NCBI GenBank assembly: GCA_039654915.1
Contig: CM077593.1
Span: forward strand, 117,855,413-117,919,412
DNA length: 64,000 nt
Direction of reading: 5' to 3'
Origin: Aquilaria yunnanensis
Lineage: Eukaryota; Streptophyta; Magnoliopsida; Malvales; Thymelaeaceae
A program made the translations under genes and the position numbers. The notes beneath the pieces were generated by a model. That model saw nothing but the letters and a program-made list of their open reading frames with translations, was not told where the DNA came from and did not search any database. Shown in pieces: positions 1-10,998 of this stretch. Within the stretch, counting starts at the first letter, position 1. Every line of letters begins with the position of its first letter.

Positions 1-490
1 ATGATGAAAAGAACTTCAATAGTACAAATTTAATGTATGGAACCAATTTAGGTTTACACAATTTTAGTGGAGGCAATTGCCCCTACTACCCCCAATGTAA
101 AGCCACACCTTCATTGATATGTCTAGTTGGTATATAGGTTTCTTTTTCCTTATCTTCTTTTTGTCTATCTCTTTAGATAGGGTTATCCCAATTACTCGTA
201 GAAGATTTTTTCCTAGTATAATATCTTCAAAATGTATTGTAAGGCATAAAATTAAGCCAACTATACTCCATACCTCAGTGTTTTGTTTTTATTATAGACA
301 TTGCATGGCCTACAGTTAATTAGATGAATGTTCTATTAAGAAAAGCATCATATTCTTACCTTCAAAATGCAAGTTCATTAAGAAAATAGTTGAAAATTCT
401 ACAAAAATGCACATACCCAGTTGTCATCCAGAGAATTGATGTGCTTTAGTGTGCTCTCTTAATTTTCAGTTAAAATCTGACAATCTTTAG
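1..490. other. Gene-free stretch with a transposon-end fragment
   Basis: No protein family is recognisable in either strand. Around 63-107 there is a segment (AGTGGAGGCAATTGCCCC and following) closely related to 36,286-36,330, where a similar GTGGAGGCA-TGCCCC-CAATGT end occurs. It is probably the right end of another copy of the same DNA element, cut off by the window edge. The family is not firmly identified. Confidence 0.35.
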
Positions 491-600
491 CTCTTTGGCC
501 TAATGGTTAAAAACTTTGAGGGATACAGAGGATATCTAGGGTTCGAATTTTAATGCCTCCCTACCTCCTTCAACATGCCATATAAAAGTTGGTTCAATTG
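490..600 (+). repeat. tRNA-derived SINE-like sequence
   Basis: An A-box-like motif (TGGCCTAATGGT, 496-507) is followed about 35 bp later by a B-box-like motif (GGTTCGAATTT, 540-550). This is the split RNA polymerase III promoter layout of tRNA-derived SINEs. No acceptor stem or cloverleaf can be folded, so it is not a functional tRNA gene. The 3' end and any TSD were not found. Confidence 0.45.
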
Positions 601-979
601 TCATTATAGTCCCAAAAAAGCTAACATACCATTTTCCTTAATTAATAGTATACCCTTATCTGTAAACTTGTATGATACTTCTGAATATAAAAAAAAAAAC
701 TCTAATAAGTAAAAAATTGTAAATTTTTGCATAATTATTTTATTTACAGCCTTTGCACAATGCACTCTCCATATAAATAACATATAGAAGTTTCTTTTAA
801 GGAGAACTAACCTATATCTTAAAATCAGACAATGATGTTTGACTTTCACTACTTGACCACTTTTCCTCACATTGGACTTCGGCCTAACGTTTGAGTAGGC
901 TAGGATATATAAGTTTCTCGCCTAAAATTCATGTATGGCCCTTGTTTTAATACTTGTCCGTTCTTCACCTCAACTAGTA

Positions 980-1490
980 TCTCATAAAATTTTTTAATTC
1001 ATATATCTTGTCATATGTGTGTCCTATTCATTAATTTTCTTATCATCTTCTATGGAAGTTTGTGGTGTAGCATTTCAAAGTTCTATTTGGACCCACAATG
1101 CCATCGTAATTATTTATTTTATAGCAACAAATGATTATAATAAATAAATAACAAAATTTAAGCTAAAATTTATACAACCACATAATATTAGAGACTTAAG
1201 ACAAAAATGAGTCAAGCATAGCTTTAATGGTTTTCTTATGACGGTTTTTTTTCCTAACTCGAGTCATCATAAAGTCTCATAACTTATATATCATATCTTA
1301 TATGTATCACTTTCATTAATTTACTCATTATCATATGTGGAATTTGGTGATGTGGCATCTCAAAGGCCCTATTAGGCCCCACACAACATCATGACTTCTT
1401 AGTTTATAGCAACAAATGACTCTACCATATAAATAATAAATTTCAAGATAAAATTTGTACAACATGTAATCTCAAGGACTTAAAGGATAG
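980..1490. repeat. Diverged direct duplication, about 220-bp unit
   Basis: Segment 980-1215 (beginning TCTCATAAAATT) recurs in the same direction at 1275-1490 (TCTCATAACTT). Landmarks shared in order include TCATTAATTT, TCATATGTGG-like, GATGTGGCATCTCAAAG-like, TAGCAACAAATGA and GACTTAA. Many substitutions and small indels separate the copies, so the duplication is old. No coding potential is seen. Confidence 0.6.
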
Positions 1491-4400
1491 ATTAGCCGAA
1501 ATTCATATTCTTACCAAAATGCCAACAAAAATAAAGAACTCAGCCACTCGCTACTCCGACTCATTCAAATCCATCACCGCATTTTCTCCCTCACTTCTCT
1601 GAATCTAAGCGATCCATCTGGTTTTAATTTGCTGAAGCCCAACTCCTTCTCAATTCAGATCCAATCATGTGAAGCATTTGATGCGTAGAATTGGCCATTG
1701 GTGATTTTTAAAGTGAAGAGGGCGAAAGGGCAATTGATTTAGTAGAAAGGAGACCAATAAATGAAAGATCAGAAGGAGAGAAAAAATGAAGAAACCTTCC
1801 TGTTGATCGCGTGAATTTCTCGATCTCACTGTCCTTTTGCAGCAAGTCTCGCTCCCATTATTTTCCACTCGTATATCGATCTTCACAATTTTAATGGGTA
1901 TAATTTGAATATTACATTGATTAACACATTGACATTGAGGGAACATAGGAGGTAATGAGCTTTGGAGTTGGCGATGGAGGTGGCGGCCGAACGTCGCCCT
2001 CTTCGATATTTATTTTTGATCCCGTCAGCCAAGCGGAGGTGGTCGCCATCAAGGCTGAGCCTTTCAATTTGGGCTCCACTATGCATTCTCATTTCTGCCG
2101 AATGAATCTATCCAAGTAGCGACCAAAAGTTTTTTTTTTTTTCCTGACTCTGTAAAATGTTTCAATATTTTGATGAAGTGATTTAGGGAAGAAGATGTTT
2201 TGGCTAATTTACTTTTTCAGTCGCTAAAATTACGTGTGTATCAAGTTTAACTTAAAGTTTCTTATTCATACAATAAAGTTTCTAGACTCTGAATCCGGCG
2301 ACTTCTTCACCAACTTATTGAGCAGCGATGCTCTGAGGTGATCGGCGAGTAGAATCGCCAGGTCGGCGGAAGCGAAGCGAGAAGGGATGATTGATTCCCA
2401 TCTTGAGGTCCGGTGAGCGTAAGTTCTGGAGAGAGAGAGAGAGAGAATGAAAGGGGAAATTTCCGTTTCGATCTAACGGCAATCTTAAATCTAATTCTAA
2501 CTGGAACATTTGGGATAAGGATAGGATTGGAGACAGGAATGGGACAGCAAAACAGGGGACAGTGGAATTAGATCCGTCACAGGAAACCATGACGGCAATT
2601 TGAGCCACAAGAGTGCCTTTGAAATACCACATCATCAATTTCTCTTGAAGGTAATAAGGCAACTAATGGAAAAGAAAAAAAAATAGGACTTGATATATGA
2701 GGTATGAGATTTTATAGGCATCAATTGAGGTAAGAATAACCTTATGAGTTATAACAACGGGTATACTAATTTTATCTAAGTTTAGCTTTTCCCCGGAGTC
2801 GAGCTTCTGCTTGGTCCTTTTGGAGCAGAAACAAGAAAGACTAGAAATCTGGGTAAGCCTTTGCTGTTTTTTGTCGTGTAAATGGCACCAAACTTCTCAA
2901 AACCATGAATAATGTTGCACTACGAGTCTTTTGTAACTTCTTACCATTAAACATGGACAAAACTGAAAAATCAAACGAAATTGAAGGCCTAAGGAAGACA
3001 TTTGACGACAAACACAATTGCCGAACATTTTCCAGTAACTATCCGCGGCGACCGATGGCAAAATTTTCAAGAATTCAAAACCGCCTATCATTCAGTTCGT
3101 CTTGCTCTCTTCCATTACTTTCTCTTAAGTATCCAACCCAAAATCTTGGTCTATATCCTCAGAATCTTGACTAAAAAAATATATATATTTTGAGTTTTGA
3201 AGTTTTGGCGAGAATTTGAAGGAGATATAACTAAGAATTTTTTTTTTTATTTTGGTGCTTTAGTAAAAGTTATAAAAAAAGTTTTATTTGGAAATTTTCA
3301 TCCCACACCGCCAGGAATGGTGGCCAAGAAACACTGCTAGCGGTGGTCTACGGAGGTCAACGATTAAAAATTTAAGATTAAAATTTTTCATGGTCCAATT
3401 TCTCTTTCTGTCGGTCCCCTACAATTTTTTTTCTCATGCATTAAATCCAAAATCTTTGAAATTAAAAGGTTTTTTCTTGTCCCCATTTTATAATAATTCT
3501 GGTTAAGAAAACACTTGTTGTCGTATAGAGCTAACGTCATGTTTTTACAATTTGGTTTCGCACTTTCCCTTATTTTTTTAGCAGTATATTTTTCAGAAAT
3601 CTGGGAAATCCAACAAATAAGTGTTTAAACATGGTGAAAAATCAAATTGTGACCAGGAAAATGGAATGAAGGTGGTTTATACTATATACATCTAATTCCC
3701 TTGATTCCAGACCTTTGAGCAACTAGTTTCTCCTACTATGAAATATCTAACGGTAGGTTCCTGGCGGAGGGCATCCATTTTAGTTCAAGTTGTCTGTTTT
3801 GTTTCTGGAAAATGCCGCAGGCAGGGTCTTCCCAGTTGATGATTTGTAGGTAGCCATATGACTGAAACACGTTAATAAATGATATGGCTTCGTTACAATT
3901 TAGGATTTTTCTATGCCAGTAGTCCCAAACTGTTGTAAGGTACTGTGGTAGGACAAAAAGAAAAATGACAGCTTGATCCTCAATTAACAAAAAAGCATCA
4001 GATGAGTCATAGAACTTCATATGTCTGCAATTAAGTTAAATTGGACAAAAATATAAATTGTAATAGTTTAAAGTGAAGCTATGAAAAAATGTGAAAACCT
4101 TGCTTCTTCATAGTAAAAATTAAAGGAAATTATTTATTAATTAAAATTAAATGGTAATTTATTTAATAAAATACAGCATAATAAGAAATTTGAATGGAAG
4201 TGGTATAAAAAACGTGGACAAAATTGTTTAGTATGCACCATGATAACATGTATATTATAAGTAAGCGGTAAATTGAAAATGCTAATAAGATAATAAATAT
4301 AAAATAAAATAAAGGATATTAATGAGTAAAGGAGAATAACTAAAGTTGGTGTTGTTGAATTAATGAACTTGCTCAATATGGTTAAGTGGTGGTTGGAGAC

Positions 4401-4925
4401 TTGGAGTTAATTGAAAAATGGTTGGTAGAGTTAATGTGACTAGTTAATGAAAGAGATAGTTAGGGGGCATAAGAAACAAATGGAGAAACAATCTATGTAA
4501 ACTTAGCTAACCATGTTGTAGTAGAAGTTTAGTTCTTGTGGATGTGAAGAAGAAGGTCTTGGAGTTATGTTGTGAGATTTGATTGCAAGAAGGTATTTGG
4601 AAGGACGAGCAAAGAAAGAATTGCGAAGGTTAGTACTTTGATGGATGGTTTCTAGGTGTTTAAAATTTTGGGTTAAAAGAAATAAACATGTTCAAAACAT
4701 TGTTCTTTGCTATTTTGGGTAGGTGGAAGCACTTTTCTCAATAAATGAACATTTTTTTTATCATACTAAAACGCCTTTCATTTGTACTAAATCGCTATTG
4801 TAGGGTAAGATTTCCAAATAAGATATGTATGGGAAAAACGTATGTGGTAATAAATTTATGAATAAAAGTGTTGGATTAAAGAGCATAGGAGGGCAAACTC
4901 TGAATGTTACAAATACTAGAAAATG
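1491..4925. other. Gene-free stretch, nothing recognised
   Basis: Open frames here are short and match no family known to me. The longest plausible one is 94 codons on the minus strand at 3736-4020, without recognisable motifs. A (GA)n microsatellite lies near 2431-2446. The 1500-2660 part is less AT-rich than its surroundings and could be a decayed gene or transposon, but nothing in it can be named. Confidence 0.5.
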
Positions 4926-4927
4926 AT

Positions 4928-5333
4928 GTATAGTTTACATTTTTTTGGAAAAGTGGTGAAAAGTTTCAGAAAAATGATACATTATAGTACTATTTAGGAA
5001 AGACTTTATGTTTTTATCATTATTCAAAATTATTTTGGTAATGTAATTTGATAATGTGGAATCACATTATTATTAATATAGTAATGGAGGCTATGAATAT
5101 GTCATTGGATATAAATGCTTATAGTACTATAGTAATATAGTATACATTTTTTTTTTTGGAAAAGTGGTGAAAAGTTTAAAAAAAAAACGATACGTTGTAG
5201 TACTGTTTAGGAAAGGCTTTATGTTTTATCATTATTCAAAATTATTTTGGTAACATAATTTGATAATGTGGAATCACATTATTATTAATATGGTAATGGA
5301 GGCTATGAATATGTCATTGGAGATAAATGCTTC
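4928..5333. repeat. Tandem duplication, about 200-bp unit
   Basis: Segment 4928-5124 is repeated at 5137-5333 with few differences. Both copies share TTTGGAAAAGTGGTGAAAAG, TTATCATTATTCAAAATTA, TAATGTGGAATCACATTATT and AATGGAGGCTATGAATATG. The copies are much closer to each other than those at 980-1490, so this is a younger event. It lies just upstream of the transposase remnant and may be part of the same decayed element. Confidence 0.75.
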
Positions 5334-5556
5334 TAGGGAGGAGGAGGAGGATTACATTGATGGAAGTGCATAGAATGCATCTAGACTACCTAGCTCCATT
5401 GGAGTGAGAGTGTATAGCAGTGAGGCAGGAAGAGCTAATGGATATGAATGAGGATGGAGAAAGAGACTGTATTGATGATGATTCAGACCGGTTGGTGCTA
5501 AAGTTTAGGGTTTGGTGTACCGAGTAGGATGATATGGTGGTGGTCGAAATAAGAGA

Positions 5557-6192
5557 GTTGTCAAGTATAAAGTAGACAAAGACCATTTGGAATGCTCATG
5601 TCGTCTATCAGTGTGCAAAGGTAAGAGTAGTGCAAGACTACTAATTCGAACTTTCTTATTTTTTTATTGTGAAAACATATCTATTTTACATTGAGAGATT
5701 ATAATGTAGATATCCCATTTCGACACATATTCACCATGTTAAAGGTTGAAGATGTAAAAATAATTCCCAAGAGTCTTATATTGAAAGGGTGGACAAAGGA
5801 ACCAAAGAAATGAGCATTTACAAAAATTAGTCCTCCCGAGGGATAGGGATTCGATGGATACACTGTATAGTGCTAGGTGCAATCAGCTTACAAACATGGA
5901 AAATAAAATATTTTATTCAGTAACAAATTGTGATTAAGTCTGGTTTGAAAAGGATAGGGAATAACTTAGTTGATTAACTTTGAGAACTGGTGAGTTGCAT
6001 GTGCAAACCAGGGAAAAGGCTAGAGGGAAAGATTTTGGATTAGGTGAGTATACTGGTAGTGTTATATATGATCTAGCTATTATCACTAGGAAGCAAAAGC
6101 CTCATGAAAGAAAATACAAAAGTTGTGTGGCAACTGGCCACAATTTAAGAGGTGCCCTGTATGTAATATACATAATGAAAGGTGGGGAATAA
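5557..6192 (+). pseudogene. FAR1/MULE-type transposase remnant (SWIM zinc finger region)
   Basis: Translation from 5557 shows a C-terminal FAR1-related/Mutator-like signature. A basic Lys-Val-Asp stretch is followed by Cys-Ser-Cys (about 5593-5601). After an interruption comes Phe-Arg-His (about 5718-5726) in place of the usual Cys-Arg-His of a SWIM zinc finger, then a hydrophobic helix and an Ile-Leu-Lys-Gly-Trp-Thr-Lys motif (about 5775-5800). Near 6120-6165 a Gly-His-Asn zinc-knuckle-like segment is split across frames. Intact family members bind DNA as transposases or as domesticated FHY3/FAR1 regulators. Here stops, frameshifts and the Cys-to-Phe change show it is dead. The N-terminal DNA-binding and catalytic core were not found. 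Confidence 0.55.
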
Positions 6193-6404
6193 ATAAACAA
6201 CATAAGTCAGCTGCATCTGATGAAATGGGCAAAAGTCACACAGGTAAGGCAAAAACAAAGGCAACAACACCTGTAAGTTAATGGTGAGTTCCAGTTATCG
6301 ACCCTTTAAAGGCATAGATGAACACATGTTCTTACTTTAGTTGACCATTTTCCCCTGTGATTTAGCCACATTCTGGGTCATTCCAAAATTTGTTGCAGTT
6401 TGTA

Positions 6405-7263
6405 GTCTCAAGCTTCAACAAAAGCAATTAGGCTTTAATAAAAGCAAAGCCTCTCTCCGTTTCTCCATGCTTTTGTAGGAAGATGAATGCCTTTTTTCGT
6501 TGTTCTTTACTTTTCTGCAAAACACCAATTTTTCAACATGAAGTCAGTGGAAAGACCATTGGAAAACACTAGTTGGTACCAAGAAAGTTTTTATAAGTAC
6601 CAAGTAGTACCTGTAAGGCCCTTAAAGGTATCAATTGGTACTTGAAAGGCCATAGGAGGTATCAATTAGTACCTCGAAGGCCCTTGCAGGTACTAATTGA
6701 TACCTCAAAGGCCCTCATAGGTACCAATTTGTACCAAGAAGGCCCTTGCATATACCAATTGGTACTAGCAAATCCCAAGCCCTCGAAGGTATTAATTGGT
6801 ATTTGTAAGGGCCTCCAAGGTACCAATTGATACCTCTTAGGGACTTACAGGTACCAATTGGTACATGTGTAAGCCTTGCAGGTACCAATTGGTACCTCTG
6901 AGAGCCTTCCAAGCATTAATTGATACATTTGATGGCCTTTTAGGTACCAACTAATGCCACCGAAAGCCTTTCAGGTACCAATTGGTGCATTTGAGAGCTT
7001 TATAAATACCAATTAGTACTTTCGACAACCTTCTTTATATCAATAGGTGTTTTTGCATTGGCATTTTCCAATAACTTCTTGTTGGAAAATTTGTGTTTTG
7101 CTGAAAAGCAAAGAAAAATGAAGAAAGACATTCAGCTTTCTACCAAAGTGAGGAGGCATGTAGAAATGCGTTCACTTTTATTGAAGGCTTATCACTTTTG
7201 TTGAAGCCTTATCACTTGTATTGAAGTCTAATCGCTTTTGTTGAAACCTAATCGCTTTTTGTG
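6405..7263. mobile_element. Foldback-like non-autonomous DNA transposon with palindromic internal array
   Basis: The arms 6419-6560 and 7060-7260 are inverted repeats of each other: AAAGCAAAGCCTCTC, ATGAATGCC and TGCAAAACACC on the left correspond to reverse-complement matches on the right. The right arm ends in four exact-length 20-bp units (7181-7260, each beginning TTGAA). The left arm has one such unit in reverse complement (6419-6438) and partial ones beside it. The centre (about 6573-7045) is an array of some 15 units carrying the self-complementary core GGTACCAATTGGTACC or variants, about 31 bp apart. Inverted arms made of short subrepeats are typical of Foldback elements. No transposase is present and no TSD was identified. 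Confidence 0.65.
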
Positions 7264-7777
7264 ATAAGGGTAACGTTTTTCTATTAGGGCTATGCATTTC
7301 TAGATTACTAGACTCAATCGCATAAACTTCAAACTCACTTGCAGTTAAATGTCATTAATCTTCCATTGTTTTTCCTCATTTTTTTGCCTAATTTTTGTTT
7401 CCTTTTTATCCAATTCTTTATTACCTAGGTAATTAATTTATTATCCATTTTCTCTGTTTGTTTTCATTTTATATTCTTTACTCAATCATTTTGCTGATTC
7501 CAATTGTAACTATTTGCAATCTATTGTGATAATTTGACTTCCCTAAACTTTAAACCCACCTTCAAATTTATTTATTTTTTTGTCTTTTGTGATAATTTGA
7601 CTACACTAAATTACGGTAGTTCAGGACTACCGTAATGAAACAAGTCCCTTACAATTTACACTAGTGACATATCAGCTACACTTCACAGTAAAATGTAAAA
7701 AAGAAAACATGAAAAGAAACGCATTTCCTGATATCCGGGCAATTCATGAGCCAAAAAGACCTTGCCTACTTTTTTAA
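7264..7777. other. Gene-free spacer, 3' side of the receptor kinase
   Basis: AT-rich DNA with no coding signal. It contains a perfect hairpin at 7611-7635 (10-bp arms TTACGGTAGT / ACTACCGTAA around a 5-base loop), about 145 bp beyond the kinase stop codon. That could fall in the kinase 3' UTR or be a miniature inverted repeat. No polyadenylation signal could be assigned with confidence. Confidence 0.4.
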
Positions 7778-10267
7778 TCAAGAAGATGATTCCTTGCACA
7801 TACGCTTTGTGGAAAATGAGGATGAAGCTACTTCTGTTTCTAATGACGATGATGAAGGTGGCGGCCAAGAAGCTGCGTAAGAAGACAGAGTAAAGATGCT
7901 ACCGCTGGCTGGGACGCCGGTCTCTCTAATGGGGATTTCAGTCGTTGAGTTTGGTGCAGGTGGCTTCTCTATTCCCACAACTCCCTCCAGCATCTGCACC
8001 ACTTTTCCCATTGTTGGCCGTTTCGATGGTTGCTCCTGGATGGACCAAAAACTAACCTGAATCGCTATCATCACTTGTTCTATATCCACATCTCCGTCAG
8101 CGAGCCTTTTATCAATGACTTCACCCACATTTCCCTTGTCAAACTCTTCATATGCCCAGATGGAGAACTTTTTGAGATTTGTCTCCTGGGTGACTTCAAA
8201 ATTTCTTCTCCCACTTATTATCTCCAACAAAACCATTCCGTAACTGTATACATCAGACTTGGAAGTATTTGGGAGATTCGCCAGCCACTCTGGTGCCAGA
8301 TATCCTCTTGTACCTCGGATGCTTGATAAGCTCAAGTGCCTTTTATCCTTTGGATTTATGAGTTTTGCCAATCCGAAATCTGACACTTTAGCATTGTAAT
8401 TTTCATCCAAGAGAATGTTTTCAGGTTTAATATCACAGTGAACAATGCAATCACGGCATTCCTCATGAAGATAAGCAATTCCCTTAGCTGTGCCCAGAGC
8501 AATATGAAACCGTTGCTCCCAGTTCAACGACTTCTCTGACTCTTGTGTTGTAGGGAAAAGGAAATTAGCCAGAGAGCCATTTTCCATAAACTCGTACACT
8601 AAAAGCCTGTGTCGCCCATCAGCACAAAACCCGATCAGTCTCACCAGGTTGAGATGATGTGTGCTACTAATGGTCACAACTTCCACCCTGAACTGTCTCT
8701 CACCCTGCTCAATTCCCTCAAGTTGCTTCACTGCAACGACCATCCTATTAGCTAGAGTTCCTTTATAAACGGCACCAAAACCACCTGCTCCGAGCCTCTC
8801 TTTAAACCCATTTGTCGACTTTTGCAGCTCCTTGTATGAGAACTGTACAGGTGCACCAGAGGCATATTCAAGAAGTACATATTGAGCTGATAAGGGCCCA
8901 TATTTTGAACTATTCTTACAATAGCAAAACCAGACACCAATTACCAGTGCAACCAAAGTCAATATGGTGGCAACAAAAGTACCAGCAAAAATCAAGATTT
9001 GCAACCTGGGAGCCCTGCACTTGCCTGGGTAAGGTGATGGATTCAACAGTACTGGTCCACAAACTTTCAAGAAAGAAGAGCTAGGGAGTGAAGGACTCTG
9101 ATAGCCGCTGACAAAATCTGGGGTTTTCATGTAACAGAAGCCTGTTCCATCAGATGGAAAGGTTGAAGCAGCACAAGTAGAGCCCCCAGCAAGACAGTTC
9201 TGTTCACAAGCCCCTATTCCAACCGTGACAGATTGGGAAGATAGGTAAAGCTCCGGCGGATACGTCAACAACAGGGTATGTCTGAGCTCCAACATTGTAA
9301 CATGATTAGCCCCTGAACAATCCTCAATCTCCACTTTTCTTTTACAACCTTTCCTCTTGTCATTCACATCAACAAGCTCAAAATTCTCAGATGGGCAGCC
9401 ACAAACGGGTTTATCTTGTTCATACCGACAAATTCCCAAGTTCCCACAATAGCCATAGACCCTACACTGATCAGTCACAGCTGCCCATCTTATTGTCAAG
9501 TTCATACTTCCCTTTGGAGCACTATAAATCTTCAAATTCCCATCATTCTCCAGACTGAGAAATCTAAACAAATCATCCCCTTCACCATAATCATTACCAT
9601 AAGCTATTATTGCTCCACCAGCAAATGCAGGATCAAAAACCCTCAAAATCCCATCAGATTGCAACATTAAACTAGGTGAAATCAAATTTGAACCCGTTGA
9701 TGAACTGAAATCATGATTCCAGTAAACAACACTATCGTTCCATTTGAGTGACAGATTACCTGATCTCAGAAGAGAAAACGAGTAAGGCCCAGATCGCAAA
9801 ACCTTACCAACAGTAAAATTCTGCGAAGGAACGAGCGTATCAGTGGGGTTATCGAACGACGACCACACCGGGACATGGTTGGCATCCAGCAGCAGGAAGT
9901 TTCCCGAGTCATCCAGAGCTGCGAACGCGACGCCACGGTTGGTGGTGCCGGAGTCCCAGACGGTGGCGCCGGACCCATTAGCGAGTAGAAGAGCACCGGT
10001 GCGGAGAAGACGGAGGGTGCCGCCAGAGTCAACGACGGCTCCGCCAGCAGACCAAATAGCAATGCCGCTGGAGTAGGTGACTGCGGCGGTGTAAACAGAA
10101 TGGCCAGCGGAAACAAAAGAGAGAGAGAAAAGGGCATTTGGGGAGGACCAAGACTGGTCGCGCCGCGAAGCGTAGAGGGTGGAGCCTAAAGTCATGGTTG
10201 TGTGAGATGCTGAAATGGGGAGGAAGAGAGAGAAGAAAAGAAAGCAACGAAGAGTCGTGGGAGCCAT
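7778..10267 (-). CDS. G-type lectin S-receptor-like serine/threonine-protein kinase
   Basis: Single-exon gene of 829 residues. Order: signal peptide (1-20), bulb-type mannose-lectin domain (about 25-190), EGF-like cysteine-rich segment (about 268-310), PAN/apple-like segment (about 347-404), one membrane span (about 422-448) and a cytoplasmic kinase (about 475-765). Kinase motifs are intact: glycine loop GAGGFG (493-498), Lys514, catalytic loop His-Cys-Asp (610-612), DFG (630-632) and APE (658-660). His-Cys-Asp instead of His-Arg-Asp makes it a non-RD kinase, a type often found in immune receptors. It should sit in the plasma membrane, sense an extracellular ligand and phosphorylate Ser/Thr. 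From memory, length and layout match Arabidopsis At1g34300. It is divergent from the endonuclease V gene; the 730 bp between them contains a Stowaway MITE. The ligand cannot be inferred. Confidence 0.95.
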   Translation of the reverse strand: MAPTTLRCFLFFSLFLPISASHTTMTLGSTLYASRRDQSWSSPNALFSLSFVSAGHSVYTAAVTYSSGIAIWSAGGAVVDSGGTLRLLRTGALLLANGSGATVWDSGTTNRGVAFAALDDSGNFLLLDANHVPVWSSFDNPTDTLVPSQNFTVGKVLRSGPYSFSLLRSGNLSLKWNDSVVYWNHDFSSSTGSNLISPSLMLQSDGILRVFDPAFAGGAIIAYGNDYGEGDDLFRFLSLENDGNLKIYSAPKGSMNLTIRWAAVTDQCRVYGYCGNLGICRYEQDKPVCGCPSENFELVDVNDKRKGCKRKVEIEDCSGANHVTMLELRHTLLLTYPPELYLSSQSVTVGIGACEQNCLAGGSTCAASTFPSDGTGFCYMKTPDFVSGYQSPSLPSSSFLKVCGPVLLNPSPYPGKCRAPRLQILIFAGTFVATILTLVALVIGVWFCYCKNSSKYGPLSAQYVLLEYASGAPVQFSYKELQKSTNGFKERLGAGGFGAVYKGTLANRMVVAVKQLEGIEQGERQFRVEVVTISSTHHLNLVRLIGFCADGRHRLLVYEFMENGSLANFLFPTTQESEKSLNWEQRFHIALGTAKGIAYLHEECRDCIVHCDIKPENILLDENYNAKVSDFGLAKLINPKDKRHLSLSSIRGTRGYLAPEWLANLPNTSKSDVYSYGMVLLEIISGRRNFEVTQETNLKKFSIWAYEEFDKGNVGEVIDKRLADGDVDIEQVMIAIQVSFWSIQEQPSKRPTMGKVVQMLEGVVGIEKPPAPNSTTEIPIRETGVPASGSIFTLSSYAASWPPPSSSSLETEVASSSFSTKRMCKESSS

Positions 10268-10607
10268 TTTTGAGAGACACGAGCTCCATGTGGTCGGAGA
10301 AAGACGAAGACATCAGCCACAGAGCGACGGGAAGAGTAAATACTAAATAGATTGATAATAACATTTTACCAGCTTCAACTACGAGCCAATGATCCAGAGA
10401 GAGAGAACAAAGCATCGTATCAAGTTTTTTCCTTGGAACCGTAAATGTTTGAATTGTTGCCGAAAGGAAGATCTGATTTATATTTGTTAAGCCGAAGGGA
10501 GACAGGAATTGGATACGACCCGATTTACGAGACCCGCATTTTTTGTGTCAATTCGAATTTGACCCTTGAACTTTAAACTCAAGTTTCAGCTCAGCACTTA
10601 CATAATA

Positions 10608-10841
10608 CTCCTTCCGTCCCAAAAAATTTTGCTCAATTTATTTTTTACAATTAATCTATAATTTTTTATTTTTAGTATTTTAATATATAAATACAAAATC
10701 TTTGTATATGAATGATAATTCAAGATATGTAGTTTCTAAATATATATTTTTTTATTTTTTTTAACAAACAATAATATGAATAAAATTGAGTCAAAATATA
10801 ATAAAAAATCAAATGTATCAAAATTTATGGGACGGAGGGAG
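10608..10841. mobile_element. Stowaway MITE (copy 1)
   Basis: Termini CTCCTTCCGTCCC and GGGACGGAGGGAG are near-perfect inverted repeats of the Stowaway (Tc1/mariner) type, flanked by TA on both sides (10606-10607 and 10842-10843). The element is 234 bp, very AT-rich and non-coding. It lies in the divergent promoter region between the receptor kinase and endonuclease V. A second member of the family is at 34,972-35,203. Confidence 0.9.
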
Positions 10842-10998
10842 TAATAATAATACAATTTACCCTTGGGAGGGGTAATTTAGACTTTCTTTCCTGGGGAAGA
10901 CTTTCGGGGATTGGGAACTCAGATTCTTCAGGTTGCTAGGAGGAAACCGCATATTGTGATCCGATTCGATTTGTTACAGGGAATTAAGTTGATTGGAA

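Noticed and set aside
6642..6912. Repetitive Tyr-Gln-Leu-Val-Pro-type frames on both strands
   Set aside because: They are translations of the palindromic GGTACCAATTGGTACC array, not proteins; both strands give nearly the same pattern because the unit is self-complementary.
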